39,980 bases of DNA. Source: an uncultured Agathobaculum sp. (GTDB taxonomy: Bacteria > Bacillota > Clostridia > Oscillospirales > Butyricicoccaceae). The first letter of the stretch is position 1, and every line of letters starts with the position of its first letter. The stretch covers positions 1 through 39,980 of the forward strand of contig CAKSVR010000018.1 of NCBI GenBank assembly GCA_934504345.1, in the 5' to 3' direction. The notes under the pieces are model-generated. The model did not search any database, was not told where the DNA came from, and was given only the letters and a program-made list of their open reading frames with translations. Shown here piece by piece: positions 8,845 through 16,524 of the stretch. The translations under genes were made by a program, and so were the position numbers.

Positions 8845-10025
8845 GCAAGGGACGTTTTGGCGTACACGGCGGCCAGTATATGCCGGAAACGCTGATGAAC
8901 GCTGTCATCGAGCTGGAAGAAGCCTATAACCACTATAAAAATGACCCGGAATTCAACGCGGAGCTGACCGAGCTGCTGAACAATTATGCAGGCCGTCCGT
9001 CGCGGCTGTACTTTGCGGAGCACATGACAAACGACCTCGGCGGTGCGAAGATTTATCTGAAACGAGAAGATTTGAACCACACCGGCGCACATAAGATCAA
9101 CAACGTGCTCGGTCAGGCGCTGCTGGCGAAAAAGATGGGCAAGACCCGCCTTATCGCGGAAACCGGCGCCGGTCAGCACGGTGTTGCGACCGCGACCGCC
9201 GCAGCCCTGATGGGCATGGAGTGCGTGGTGTTCATGGGCGTGAAGGACACCGAGCGGCAGGCGCTCAACGTGTACCGTATGCGCCTGCTCGGCGCGGAGG
9301 TCATCCCGGTTTCGACCGGCACGGGCACGCTCAAGGATGCCTGCTCGGCCGCGTTCCGCGAGTGGACGAGCCGCATCGATGATACGCATTACTGCCTCGG
9401 CTCGTGCATGGGCCCGCACCCGTTCCCGACCATCGTCCGCGATTTCCAGTCGGTCATTTCCAAGGAGATCAAGGAGCAGATGCTCGAAAAAGAGGGCAGG
9501 CTGCCGGACGTCGTGATGGCGTGTGTCGGCGGCGGCTCGAACGCCATCGGCGCATTCTACAACTTCATCGAGGATGAGGGCGTGTGCCTGATCGGCTGCG
9601 AGGCCGCAGGCCGCGGTGTCAACACCGCAGAAACGGCTGCGACCATCGCTACCGGCCGTCTGGGCATCTTCCACGGCATGAAGAGCTACTTCTGTCAGGA
9701 CGAATACGGCCAGATCGCACCGGTCTACTCCATCTCCGCCGGTCTGGATTACCCCGGCATCGGCCCGGAGCACGCTTATCTGCACGACATCGGCCGCGCA
9801 GAGTACGTTCCGGTGACGGACGACGAAGCGGTAAACGCATTCGAGTATCTCAGCCGTATCGAGGGCATCATCCCGGCCATCGAGTCCGCGCACGCAGTCG
9901 CATACGCGATGAAGCTCGCGCCGACCATGCGAAAAGACCAGACCATCGTTATCAATATCTCCGGCCGCGGCGATAAGGACTGCGCGGCCATCGCACGATA
10001 CCGCGGTGAGGATATTCACGAGTAA
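8841..10025 (+). CDS. trpB: Tryptophan synthase beta chain
   Basis: PLP-dependent condensation of indole with serine. The 394-residue product matches TrpB1. The PLP lysine lies in REDLNHTGAHKINN; the indole-tunnel and phosphate motifs ETGAGQHGVATAT and GGGSNAIG are present. The N-terminus GRFGVHGGQYMPETL is characteristic. It overlaps trpF by four bases. The next gene, its partner trpA, is 131 bp away because a dispersed repeat lies between them. Confidence 0.98.
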   Translation: MSKGRFGVHGGQYMPETLMNAVIELEEAYNHYKNDPEFNAELTELLNNYAGRPSRLYFAEHMTNDLGGAKIYLKREDLNHTGAHKINNVLGQALLAKKMGKTRLIAETGAGQHGVATATAAALMGMECVVFMGVKDTERQALNVYRMRLLGAEVIPVSTGTGTLKDACSAAFREWTSRIDDTHYCLGSCMGPHPFPTIVRDFQSVISKEIKEQMLEKEGRLPDVVMACVGGGSNAIGAFYNFIEDEGVCLIGCEAAGRGVNTAETAATIATGRLGIFHGMKSYFCQDEYGQIAPVYSISAGLDYPGIGPEHAYLHDIGRAEYVPVTDDEAVNAFEYLSRIEGIIPAIESAHAVAYAMKLAPTMRKDQTIVINISGRGDKDCAAIARYRGEDIHE

Positions 10026-10060
10026 TTAGGAAATTTATGCATCGTTTTTGAATATATGCC

Positions 10061-10140
10061 GTAGGGCGCGACGACTCGGCGCGCCATGCAGGCCGTATGC
10101 ACATCGTTACCATCGGCGTGCCGAGGTCGTCACGCCCTAC
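10061..10140. repeat. 80-bp GTAGGGCG-type inverted-repeat element between trpB and trpA
   Basis: The ends GTAGGGCGCGACGACTCGGC and GCCGAGGTCGTCACGCCCTAC are imperfect inverse copies of each other. A second member with the same GTAGGGCG ends lies at 11021-11146. The left end is matched almost exactly at 31676-31709, inside the 3' end of cca. It is noncoding and probably folds in the polycistronic mRNA. Confidence 0.85.
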
Positions 10141-10156
10141 GAAAAAGGAGTAAGCT

Positions 10157-10936
10157 ATGAGCAAGATAAAATCTGCCTTCCGGAGCGGCAAGGCTTTCAT
10201 CCCCTTTGTGACCTGCGGCGACCCGTCCTTGGAGGTCACGGAAGAAATCGTATACGCGATGGCGGACGCGGGCGCGGACCTCATCGAGCTGGGCATCCCG
10301 TTCTCCGACCCGACCGCTGAGGGCCCGGTCATTCAGGAGGCCAACGTGCGTGCGCTGTCCGCCGGCACGACCACCGACAAAATCTTCGACATGGTGCGCC
10401 GCATCCGTCAAAAGACCGATATTCCGATGGTATTCATGACGTATGCGAACGTTGTGTACTCCTACGGCTCGGAGCGTTTCATCCGCACTGCCGCGGAGAT
10501 CGGCATGGACGGCCTTATCCTGCCGGACGTACCGTTCGAGGAAAAGGCCGAGTTCGATCCGCTGTGCCGCCAGTACGGCCTCGATCTCGTGTCGCTCATC
10601 GCGCCGACCTCGCACGACCGCATCCGCATGATCGCGGGGGAAGCCTCGGGCTTCGTGTACTGCGTGTCCTCGCTGGGCGTTACCGGCGTGCGCTCGAGCA
10701 TCACCACCGACATCGGCGCGATGGTGAAGCTCGTCAAGGAGGCGCAGGACATCCCGTGCGCGGTAGGCTTCGGCATTTCCACGCCCGAGCAGGCCGCAAA
10801 GATGGCCGCCCAGTCGGATGGCGCGATCGTCGGCTCGGCTATCGTCAAGCTCTGTGCAAAGTACGGAAAAGACTGCATTCCGCACGTTAAGGAGTACGTT
10901 CGCAGCATGAAAGCTGCTGTAAGCGCTGCAAAATGA
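10157..10936 (+). CDS. trpA: Tryptophan synthase alpha chain
   Basis: Cleaves indole-3-glycerol phosphate to indole, which channels to TrpB. The 259-residue TIM barrel has the signature FVTCGDPS, the catalytic glutamate in LIELGIPFSDPTAEGPVIQ, the catalytic aspartate region GLILPDVPFEE, and the phosphate-binding GFGISTPEQ and VGSAIVK. The ATG at 10157 follows AAAAAGGAG. Last gene of the operon, with a strong hairpin 5 bp beyond its stop. Confidence 0.97.
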   Translation: MSKIKSAFRSGKAFIPFVTCGDPSLEVTEEIVYAMADAGADLIELGIPFSDPTAEGPVIQEANVRALSAGTTTDKIFDMVRRIRQKTDIPMVFMTYANVVYSYGSERFIRTAAEIGMDGLILPDVPFEEKAEFDPLCRQYGLDLVSLIAPTSHDRIRMIAGEASGFVYCVSSLGVTGVRSSITTDIGAMVKLVKEAQDIPCAVGFGISTPEQAAKMAAQSDGAIVGSAIVKLCAKYGKDCIPHVKEYVRSMKAAVSAAK

Positions 10937-10940
10937 ACAA

Positions 10941-10974
10941 AAACGAGGGAGAAACGGTTGTTTCTCCCTCGTTT
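10941..10974 (+). terminator. Hairpin terminator at the end of the trp operon
   Basis: A perfect 15-bp stem (10941-10955 with 10960-10974) with loop GGTT. The T-run is short (TTTC), so it may work partly as an mRNA-stabilising end. Confidence 0.75.
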
Positions 10975-11020
10975 CATATTGATTATGGTGTAATACTTTG
11001 CGTTGATTGCTCATGTTATC

Positions 11021-11146
11021 GTAGGGCGGGCTGCCCTCAGCCCGCCGCACATAAGTGAGAGCACTCGGTTGCAACGGCGGGGTGGGGTCAGGAGGTGAAT
11101 TGCGGCATAGCCGCAAGAGAAGCCACCCTGGGGTGCCCCGCCCTAC
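11021..11146. repeat. 126-bp GTAGGGCG-type inverted-repeat element
   Basis: Starts GTAGGGCGGG and ends CCCCGCCCTAC, with an internal GGGCGGGCTG/CAGCCCGCC hairpin and a TGCGGCATAGCCGCA hairpin. It shares its ends with the element at 10061-10140. It fills the space between the convergent trpA and rubrerythrin genes. No reading frame of interest. Confidence 0.75.
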
Positions 11147-11198
11147 AATGATACGCTGCAAATGAATGGCTAACGTAAACGATTACGTTCATTTTCCG

Positions 11199-11738
11199 TT
11201 AGTAGTTCTCCGCCTTGAGCTCAAAATACGCTTGCGGATGCGCGCAGACCGGGCAGACCTCGGGTGCCTGTTTGCCGACCGCGATATGCCCGCAGTTCGA
11301 GCACTGCCATACGCAGTCGCCGTCGCGGGAAAAGACCAGCTTGTCCTCGACGTTCTTCAGCAGCCTGCGGTAGCGCTCCTCGTGCTCCTTTTCGATCGCG
11401 CCGACCATCTCGAACAGGTCCGCGATGTGGTCGAAGCCCTCCTCGCGCGCCTCCTTGGCGAACGTAGCATACATATCCGTCCACTCGTAGTTTTCGCCCT
11501 CTGCGGCGGCTTTCAGGTTTGCGGCGGTGTCGTCGATGCCGCCGTTGAGCAGCTTGAACCAGATCTTCGCGTGCTCTTTCTCGTTTGCGGCGGTTTCTTC
11601 AAAAATTTTCGCAATCTGCACATAGCCGTCCTTTTTCGCCTTGGAGGCGAAGAACGTGTACTTACTGCGCGCCATGGATTCGCCTGCAAATGCAGCCTGG
11701 AGGTTCGCCTCCGTGCGGGAGCCCTTGAGTTCAGTCAT
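11199..11738 (-). CDS. rbr: Rubrerythrin
   Basis: A non-haem diiron peroxidase that reduces hydrogen peroxide in anaerobes using electrons from rubredoxin-type donors. The 179-residue protein has an N-terminal four-helix ferritin-like domain with carboxylate ligands in EANLQAAFAGESMARSKY, EETAANEKEHAK and EMVGAIEKEHEERY. A C-terminal rubredoxin-like domain carries CSNCGH and CPVCAHPQAYF, four cysteines for one iron. It lies 72 bp downstream of the PerR-like gene on the same strand, so peroxide-responsive control is likely. The family is established; regulation by the neighbour is inference from position. Confidence 0.96.
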   Translation of the reverse strand: MTELKGSRTEANLQAAFAGESMARSKYTFFASKAKKDGYVQIAKIFEETAANEKEHAKIWFKLLNGGIDDTAANLKAAAEGENYEWTDMYATFAKEAREEGFDHIADLFEMVGAIEKEHEERYRRLLKNVEDKLVFSRDGDCVWQCSNCGHIAVGKQAPEVCPVCAHPQAYFELKAENY

Positions 11739-11810
11739 AGGAATATCCTCTCTTTCCTGAAAATGCTCTTTTTTCGCTCTTTTGACGGTCAGACCGTCAG
11801 CACAACGCTG

Positions 11811-12194
11811 TTAGTCTTCCCTGCAATCGCGGCAAATACCCTCGAACAGGATTTCATATCGGTGCAGCTCCACGCCGGAGGAATCCGTCACGCGGTCGAT
11901 GAGGTCGGTGACAGGCGGCATGAATACGTCAAAAACGCCGCCGCACTTGGTACAGCGCACATGATAATGCGGCTCGATGTTAAAATCGAAGTGATCCGCG
12001 CCGGTCGGCACCGGCACGCGCAAAATCTCGCCCTGTGCGGCCAGTTGGTTCAGGTTGCGGTAAACGGTCGCCTTGCTGATGGTCGGATGCTGCGCCGCAA
12101 TGACGGCATATACGCCGTCCGCCGTCGGGTGGTCGTGCATCTGGCGCACCGCCTGCAAAACGATCTGCCGCTGGATGGTGTTTCTGGTCTGCAT
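11811..12194 (-). CDS. perR: PerR-like Fur-family metalloregulator
   Basis: A winged-helix repressor of oxidative-stress genes. The 127-residue product has the DNA-recognition helix ISKATVYRNLNQLA, the metal-binding stretch HFDFNIEPHYH, and two CxxC pairs (CTKC, CRDC) for structural zinc. The aspartate of HFDF aligns with Asp85 of Bacillus PerR, the residue that favours peroxide sensing over iron sensing, so PerR is preferred to Fur. The ATG at 12194 is 8 bp from AAGGAGG; the GTG at 12203 overlaps that ribosome site and is unlikely. A 25-bp palindrome lies between its -10 box and start codon, suggesting autoregulation. Confidence 0.88.
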   Translation of the reverse strand: MQTRNTIQRQIVLQAVRQMHDHPTADGVYAVIAAQHPTISKATVYRNLNQLAAQGEILRVPVPTGADHFDFNIEPHYHVRCTKCGGVFDVFMPPVTDLIDRVTDSSGVELHRYEILFEGICRDCRED

Positions 12195-12207
12195 AAAATG
12201 CACCTCC

Positions 12208-12232
12208 TTAATTAGTATCTATTACTAATTAA
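12208..12232 (-). promoter_or_regulatory. Candidate Per/Fur-box operator
   Basis: A perfect 10-bp inverted repeat (TTAATTAGTA, 5-bp spacer, TACTAATTAA) directly downstream of the -10 box and touching the ribosome site. The A/T-rich dyad resembles Per boxes. Binding by the adjacent regulator is inferred. Confidence 0.75.
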
Positions 12233-12233
12233 G

Positions 12234-12262
12234 ATTATATGGTAAATCTGTCTGCTTGTCAA
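12234..12262 (-). promoter_or_regulatory. Strong predicted promoter of perR-rbr
   Basis: Minus-strand TTGACA (12257-12262), a 17-bp spacer and TATAAT (12234-12239): both hexamers match consensus exactly. Confidence 0.85.
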
Positions 12263-12284
12263 TAGCAGACCCTGAAATTATGAT

Positions 12285-12432
12285 GAGAGTGAGGAGCGGA
12301 GAGGGAAGAGAATCGATGATTTACGTTGTGCAGCCTCTGCGGGACAAAATATACCATTCGTTTCCGAACTGCACTGCTGTAATAAAAATGGAGAATGGCA
12401 AACCAGAAGATTGGCTCTCCACTCTCCACTTT
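12285..12432. repeat. Repeat with inverted GAGAGTGAGGAG-type ends
   Basis: GAGAGTGAGGAGCGGAGAG at the left faces GGCTCTCCACTCTCCACT at the right, around about 110 bp of non-repetitive sequence. It ends three bases before the stop codon of the hemolysin III gene. Same dispersed family as 6346-6418. Confidence 0.6.
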
Positions 12433-12435
12433 GCG

Positions 12436-13089
12436 TTAAAGGACGTAAAGAAAGACCATAACGTAATGACAAAGGCTTCCTGCGATAACGAACAGGTGAA
12501 ACAGCTCGTGGAAGCCGATGATATGGCCCAGATCGGGCTTTTTGGTGATATAAATGATACCGCCGAGCGTATAGGCGAGGCCGCCGGCGGCCAGCAGGGC
12601 GATAGCGGGCGCGGGCATGGACAGCACCACGCCGAAATCAAAGGCGATGGCCCAGCCGAGCGCGAGGTACAGTGCGGTGCCGATGAGCCGCGGCGCGTCG
12701 ATCCACAGCAGCTTGATGGCGATGCCGGTCAGCGCGATGAGCCAGATCACGCCGAGAAAGGCGTAGCTGCGCGGCGCGGGCATGAATCGGAGCACGATGG
12801 GCGTATAGCTGCCCGCGATGAGCACATAGATCATGCTGTGGTCGAGCTTTTTCAGGCGGCGGAGCACAATTTCGCCGCGGCCGGAGTAGTGATACACGCT
12901 GCTGGCTGCGTACAGCGCGATGAGCGACAGGCAGAACAGCACGGCGGCCGCAGCCAGCGGGCCGGTGACGGATTGGTCGAACAGCAGCCGGATGAGCAGG
13001 ATAAACAGGCCGGCGCCGCTCAAAACCGCGCCGATGAAGTGCGAGTAGCTGGAAAACGGCTCTCTCGCGTTGCGAAATGCACGAGGCAT
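12436..13089 (-). CDS. Hemolysin III family (PAQR-type) membrane protein
   Basis: Seven-helix integral membrane protein of the YqfA/HlyIII family. Despite the name, some bacterial members affect membrane energetics and their substrate is unclear. The 217-residue product has about seven hydrophobic helices. It carries the family's conserved polar residues: the early SxYHY (residues about 64-68), LDHSMIYVLIAGSYTP, and the C-terminal GFHELFHLFVIAGSLCHY, whose histidines bind metal in PAQR proteins. The ATG at 13089 follows AAGGAGGAACTC. It is transcribed alone from 13141-13168; no terminator is visible at its end. Confidence 0.93.
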   Translation of the reverse strand: MPRAFRNAREPFSSYSHFIGAVLSGAGLFILLIRLLFDQSVTGPLAAAAVLFCLSLIALYAASSVYHYSGRGEIVLRRLKKLDHSMIYVLIAGSYTPIVLRFMPAPRSYAFLGVIWLIALTGIAIKLLWIDAPRLIGTALYLALGWAIAFDFGVVLSMPAPAIALLAAGGLAYTLGGIIYITKKPDLGHIIGFHELFHLFVIAGSLCHYVMVFLYVL

Positions 13090-13140
13090 AAGAGTTCCTC
13101 CTTGATGCTATGTAGAGTTGAAAACTATATCGTGTATGCT

Positions 13141-13168
13141 ATGATACCACATTTTCGGGAAATTGCAA
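13141..13168 (-). promoter_or_regulatory. Predicted promoter of the hemolysin III gene
   Basis: Minus-strand TTGCAA (13163-13168), a 16-bp spacer and TATCAT (13141-13146). Confidence 0.6.
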
Positions 13169-13224
13169 GAGCCTGCGGCAAATTGTAACCGGAAATTCTT
13201 TCCGCCGTGTGCCGTGTCCGGCTA

Positions 13225-13253
13225 TTGCGTGCGGATGAAAAATGGCTTATAAT
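13225..13253 (+). promoter_or_regulatory. Predicted promoter of the DUF1836-ybaK-hydrolase operon
   Basis: TTGCGT (13225-13230), a 17-bp spacer and a perfect TATAAT (13248-13253). The leader of about 85 nt contains a small AGGAGC/GCTCCT hairpin near 13282-13296. Confidence 0.75.
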
Positions 13254-13345
13254 ACTACTGTTGCAGGCTTTTTATACGAGATAGGAGCGCGGCTCCTGTC
13301 CACAGCCTGTGCATAAAACTACGTTACGAAAATGAGGTGAATGCC

Positions 13346-13876
13346 GTGCCGCGGCTGGAGAAAACCATCGAATCGGTCTTTGCCGACCGTGACATCCTGC
13401 CCGCAGAGGTGCCGCAGCTTGACCTGTATATGGATCAGGTGCTGTCGCTGTTCGACCAGTGCCTTTCCGGCAGCAAGCGCGCGCCGGAGGACAAGCTGCT
13501 GACCAAGACAATGGTCAACAATTACGTCAAGGAGGGCCTGATGACCCCGGTAAAAGGCAAAAAATATACCCGTCAGCAGATCATGCAGCTGCTCTGCGTG
13601 TACCATTTGAAGCAGACGCTGCGGCTGAGCGACGTCAAGGCGCTGACCGGGCGCGACGACGTAGACTTCGCGGCGTGCTATGAGCGGCTGCTGGCCGACA
13701 AAGCGCGGATGCGTGAGGCCATCCCGCCGCTGCTGGCTGCCCAGCTGTCCGAAACTCCGGACGACCCGGAGGAGCGGCTGTGTATGTGCCTTGCTCTCAG
13801 TGAGATCGCAAATTATCTGCGCCGACTGTGCGAGAGCATGATCGACAGCATCCCGCAGCAGACCAAAGGAGATTGA
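13346..13876 (+). CDS. DUF1836 domain protein, putative MerR-like DNA-binding protein
   Basis: A 176-residue soluble protein of the DUF1836 family, common in Firmicutes and of unknown role. The middle (TKTMVNNYVKEGLMTPVKGKKYTRQQIMQLL) resembles the winged helix of MerR-type regulators, in which a TRQQI-like helix contacts DNA. The rest is helical, with a C-terminal LCLALSEIANYLRRLCESM segment. I chose the GTG at 13346 because GAGGTGA sits 5 bp upstream; a GTG three codons earlier is in frame but has no ribosome site. It is followed within 5 bp by ybaK. A regulatory role is inference from the fold. Confidence 0.85.
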   Translation: MPRLEKTIESVFADRDILPAEVPQLDLYMDQVLSLFDQCLSGSKRAPEDKLLTKTMVNNYVKEGLMTPVKGKKYTRQQIMQLLCVYHLKQTLRLSDVKALTGRDDVDFAACYERLLADKARMREAIPPLLAAQLSETPDDPEERLCMCLALSEIANYLRRLCESMIDSIPQQTKGD

Positions 13877-13881
13877 ACCCC

Positions 13882-14358
13882 ATGTCCATCGAAAAAGCAA
13901 AAGCGTATCTGGCAAAGTTCGGCGCGGAGGACCGCGTGATCGAGTTCCCGGTGTCCTCCGCGACTGTGGAGCTTGCCGCCGAGGCCGCGCACTGCGAGCC
14001 CGCCCGCATCGCCAAGACGCTGTCGTTCCGCACGAATGACGGCGTGATCCTTATCGTCGCGGCGGGCGATACCAAGATCGACAACCCGAAGTACAAGGCC
14101 CGTTTCGGCTGCAAGGCGCGTATGCTGGCGTTCGAGGAGGTCGAGCCTGAGATCGGCCACGCGGTCGGCGGCGTGTGCCCGTTCGGCGTGAACGACGGCG
14201 TGACCGTTTACCTCGATGAATCGCTGCGCCGGTTCGACACCGTGTTCCCGGCGTGCGGCTCGTCCAATTCCGCCATCGAAGTCACCATCCCCGAGCTGGA
14301 GAAATTCTCCGGTTTCACGGCCTGGGTGGATGTCTGCAAGGGCTGGCGCGAGGCATGA
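13882..14358 (+). CDS. YbaK/EbsC-family aminoacyl-tRNA deacylase
   Basis: Member of the prolyl-tRNA editing-domain superfamily, which hydrolyses mischarged tRNA. The 158-residue protein shows the family core: ARIAKTLSFRTNDGVILIVAAGDTKID, which contains the catalytic lysine, then GHAVGGVCPFGV and PACGSSNSAIEV. The ATG at 13882 follows AAAGGAGATTG. The stop overlaps the start of the next gene (ATGA). Which amino acid is edited cannot be read from the sequence; YbaK proteins typically clear Cys-tRNA-Pro. Confidence 0.93.
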   Translation: MSIEKAKAYLAKFGAEDRVIEFPVSSATVELAAEAAHCEPARIAKTLSFRTNDGVILIVAAGDTKIDNPKYKARFGCKARMLAFEEVEPEIGHAVGGVCPFGVNDGVTVYLDESLRRFDTVFPACGSSNSAIEVTIPELEKFSGFTAWVDVCKGWREA

Positions 14359-15074
14359 GCCGGCTTGCCATCGGGCAGTTCGGCGCCGGAGAGGACAAAA
14401 CTGCCAATCTAAGGAAAATCAAACGCCTCGCACAAACAGCGGCGGAAAATGGAGCGGAAATGCTGTTTCTGCCGGAATACAGTATGTTTTACGCAAAAGT
14501 GAACGCGCGGTCGAAAAATCCGGCCGCCGCAGAGCCCTGTGACCGGGCGTTCATTATTGAACTTGGCAGGATTTGCCGCGAGAACGGCCTGTGGCTCGCC
14601 GCCGGGATGTACGAGCGCACGGACGGCCTTCCGTATAACACCATCGCCGTGCTGGACAGCTGCGGAAACCTCCGCGGCACGCACCGCAAGACCCGTCTGT
14701 ACGATGCGTTCGGCTATCGCGAATCCGACGAGTGCCGCGCGGGCCGCGAACCGTTTTCGCCCATCGATACCCCGGCGGGACGGCTCGGCATCATCACCTG
14801 TTTTGAGCTGCGCTTTCCCGCGCTTGCCGCCGAGCAGAAGCGGCGCGGCGCAGAGCTCCTGTTCGTTCCGGCGGGCTGGGTGCAGGGCGAGAATAAGCTG
14901 CTGCACTGGCGCACGCTGCTGTGCGCCCGCGCCATCGAGAACGGCCTGACCGTGCTCGGCGCCGACCAGTACGCGCCCGGACAGTTCATCGGGCACAGCA
15001 TGGCCTTTGCACCGAACGGCGTATCGCTCGGTGAACTCGGGGAGGAGGAGGGCGTGCTCGTTCTCGATACATAA
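14355..15074 (+). CDS. Carbon-nitrogen hydrolase (nitrilase superfamily)
   Basis: Amidohydrolase of the Nit2/omega-amidase type. The 239-residue protein carries the full triad: Glu41 in LPEYS, Lys112 in HRKTRLYD, and nucleophile Cys149 in IITCFELRFP. The late arginine/asparagine stretch CARAIENGLTVLGADQ is also typical. Likely substrates are small amides such as alpha-ketoglutaramate or deaminated glutathione, but specificity is not determined. It overlaps ybaK by four bases, so it is translated from the same mRNA. A purine-rich repeat follows the stop. Confidence 0.94.
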   Translation: MSRLAIGQFGAGEDKTANLRKIKRLAQTAAENGAEMLFLPEYSMFYAKVNARSKNPAAAEPCDRAFIIELGRICRENGLWLAAGMYERTDGLPYNTIAVLDSCGNLRGTHRKTRLYDAFGYRESDECRAGREPFSPIDTPAGRLGIITCFELRFPALAAEQKRRGAELLFVPAGWVQGENKLLHWRTLLCARAIENGLTVLGADQYAPGQFIGHSMAFAPNGVSLGELGEEEGVLVLDT

Positions 15075-15075
15075 T

Positions 15076-15116
15076 TGAGAGTGGAGAGTGAGGAGTGGAG
15101 AGTGGAGAGAACGCAC
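15076..15116. repeat. GAGAGTGGAGAGT-type dispersed repeat
   Basis: Five tandem near-copies of GAGAGTGGA/GAGTGAGGA in the 112 bp between the hydrolase and thiE. Unlike the copies at 6346 and 12285, no matching inverted arm is seen. Confidence 0.6.
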
Positions 15117-15186
15117 CGTCCCTCCGCTTCGCCATACGGAAAATCCCCAGCAACAGATAGAAAAGATAAAGAAAAGGAGTATCATC

Positions 15187-15819
15187 ATGCATTTTGACCC
15201 TACATTATACGTTATCACCGACAGCACCTACCACACCACCGAAACCCTGCTCCACGCCGTGGACGAAGCCTGCAAGGGCGGCGCAACGCTCATCCAGCTG
15301 CGCGAAAAGGACACCGGCGGCCGCAGCTATCTGGAGCTGGCGCAGCAGGTCAAGGCCGTGACCGACCGCTATAACGTGCCGCTCATCATCGACGACCGCG
15401 TGGATGTCGCCATCGCGTGTGATGCCGCGGGCGTTCATGTCGGCGCGAGCGACCTGCCGGTTGCCGTGTGCCGCAGGCTGCTCGGCCCGGATAAGATCGT
15501 CGGCGCGACCGCCAAGACGGTAGAGGCCGCTGTGGCCGCCTATAACGACGGCGCGGACTACCTCGGCACGGGCGCGATCTACCCGACGACCACCCATGTC
15601 ACCACCAAGGTCACGCCGGTTTCCGTCCTCAACGACGTTTGCCGCGCCGTGCCCATCCCGGTCGTTGCCATCGGCGGCCTGAACGCGGATAACATGGATG
15701 TGCTGGCCGACAGCCCCATCAAGGGCATCGCCGTGGTTTCCGCTGTGATGAAGGCGGACGACCCGTGCGCCGCTGCCGCACACATCAAGGAAAAGCTCCT
15801 GAAGATGATGGATAAGTAA
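15187..15819 (+). CDS. thiE: Thiamine-phosphate synthase
   Basis: Joins hydroxymethylpyrimidine diphosphate and thiazole phosphate to thiamine phosphate. The 210-residue TIM barrel has the family motifs TLIQLREKDTGGRSYLE, VPLIIDDRVDVAIACDAAGVHVGASDLP, GATAKTVEAA, DYLGTGAIYPTTTH and PVVAIGGLNADN. The ATG at 15187 follows AAAAGGAGT. No TPP riboswitch is visible in the 112 bp upstream, which hold a repeat instead. No other thiamine synthesis gene lies nearby, so its regulation is not explained here. A strong terminator follows. Confidence 0.96.
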   Translation: MHFDPTLYVITDSTYHTTETLLHAVDEACKGGATLIQLREKDTGGRSYLELAQQVKAVTDRYNVPLIIDDRVDVAIACDAAGVHVGASDLPVAVCRRLLGPDKIVGATAKTVEAAVAAYNDGADYLGTGAIYPTTTHVTTKVTPVSVLNDVCRAVPIPVVAIGGLNADNMDVLADSPIKGIAVVSAVMKADDPCAAAAHIKEKLLKMMDK

Positions 15820-15821
15820 AG

Positions 15822-15858
15822 AAAAAGCTCCGAAACAGGTGTTTCGGAGCTTTTCTTG
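15822..15858 (+). terminator. Intrinsic terminator after thiE
   Basis: AAAAGCTCCGAAACA and TGTTTCGGAGCTTTT form a long near-perfect stem with T-rich ends on both strands, so it probably serves thiE and the convergent GerMN gene. Confidence 0.88.
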
Positions 15859-15864
15859 TGCAGC

Positions 15865-16458
15865 TTAGGCGTTCGGCTCGAGCGCGTAATCGTAAACCTC
15901 ATGGCCGCTTTCGAGCACCTTGCCGTCCACGGTGATGAGCACTGCGGTTGCGCCGCGCGCCTGCGCGAACGTGTTGACCAGTGCGTAGATCTTCAGCGTT
16001 TCACCGGCGGTGCCGGAGGCGCGGATGGCCTCGCCGTAGGCGGCGTTCATGTCGAGCGTGAGCGTGCCGTTCACGAGCGACGAGGACTGCACCTTGACAC
16101 CCTCAGGCAGCGAGCCTGCCGCGATGAGCGCGTCAACGAGCGACTGGTCGGAGTCGTCCTTTGCATCCGCGCCGGTCGGCGTGAGCGTTTCGCCATGTTC
16201 GTCCGGAACATAGATGGTGACGGACTCCGTGCCGGTCGGATTCGGGTTTTCCGGCTGAACGGCGGGTTCGTCGGTCTTGTCCGGCGTGTCCGCAGAGTTG
16301 TCCGGCGTTTCCGGTGCGGCGGGCTGCTCCGGCTCGGTGACAGACGGCTTTTCAGGCTCGTCTGCGGGCTTTTGGCCGGAAACGTACCCATATACACAGG
16401 CTGCGATGACCAACGCAGAGATGGCAATGACGGCGGCAATGACTTTTGTGCGTTTCAT
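15865..16458 (-). CDS. Membrane-anchored GerMN-domain protein
   Basis: A 197-residue exported protein. Residues 1-25 (MKRTKVIAAVIAISALVIAA then CVYGY) form a signal anchor; the cysteine could be lipidated, but the context is not a clear lipobox. Residues 30-75 are a Pro/Glu/Asp-rich linker. The rest fits the GerMN domain: a small alpha/beta fold with TVTIYVPDEHGE-like opening, SLPEGVKVQSSSLVNGTLTLDMN and the closing DGKVLESGHEVYDY. GerMN occurs in spore germination lipoproteins and other envelope proteins; its ligand is unknown. It is divergent from the AIM24-family gene, and their promoters are adjacent. Confidence 0.85.
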   Translation of the reverse strand: MKRTKVIAAVIAISALVIAACVYGYVSGQKPADEPEKPSVTEPEQPAAPETPDNSADTPDKTDEPAVQPENPNPTGTESVTIYVPDEHGETLTPTGADAKDDSDQSLVDALIAAGSLPEGVKVQSSSLVNGTLTLDMNAAYGEAIRASGTAGETLKIYALVNTFAQARGATAVLITVDGKVLESGHEVYDYALEPNA

Positions 16459-16486
16459 AAAAACGCCTCCTTCCTTTTACAGGGCT

Positions 16487-16515
16487 ATTGTAACAAATTA
16501 AACAGGAAAATACAA
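16487..16515 (-). promoter_or_regulatory. Predicted promoter of the GerMN gene
   Basis: Minus-strand TTGTAT (16510-16515), a 17-bp spacer and TACAAT (16487-16492). Only 9 bp separate it from the -35 box of the divergent promoter. Confidence 0.65.
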
Positions 16516-16524
16516 GATATTTGA

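Noticed and set aside
15076..15186. TPP riboswitch before thiE
   Set aside because: The stretch is a purine-rich repeat plus a ribosome site; the conserved CUGAGA-type and ACCUGA-type THI-box words are missing.
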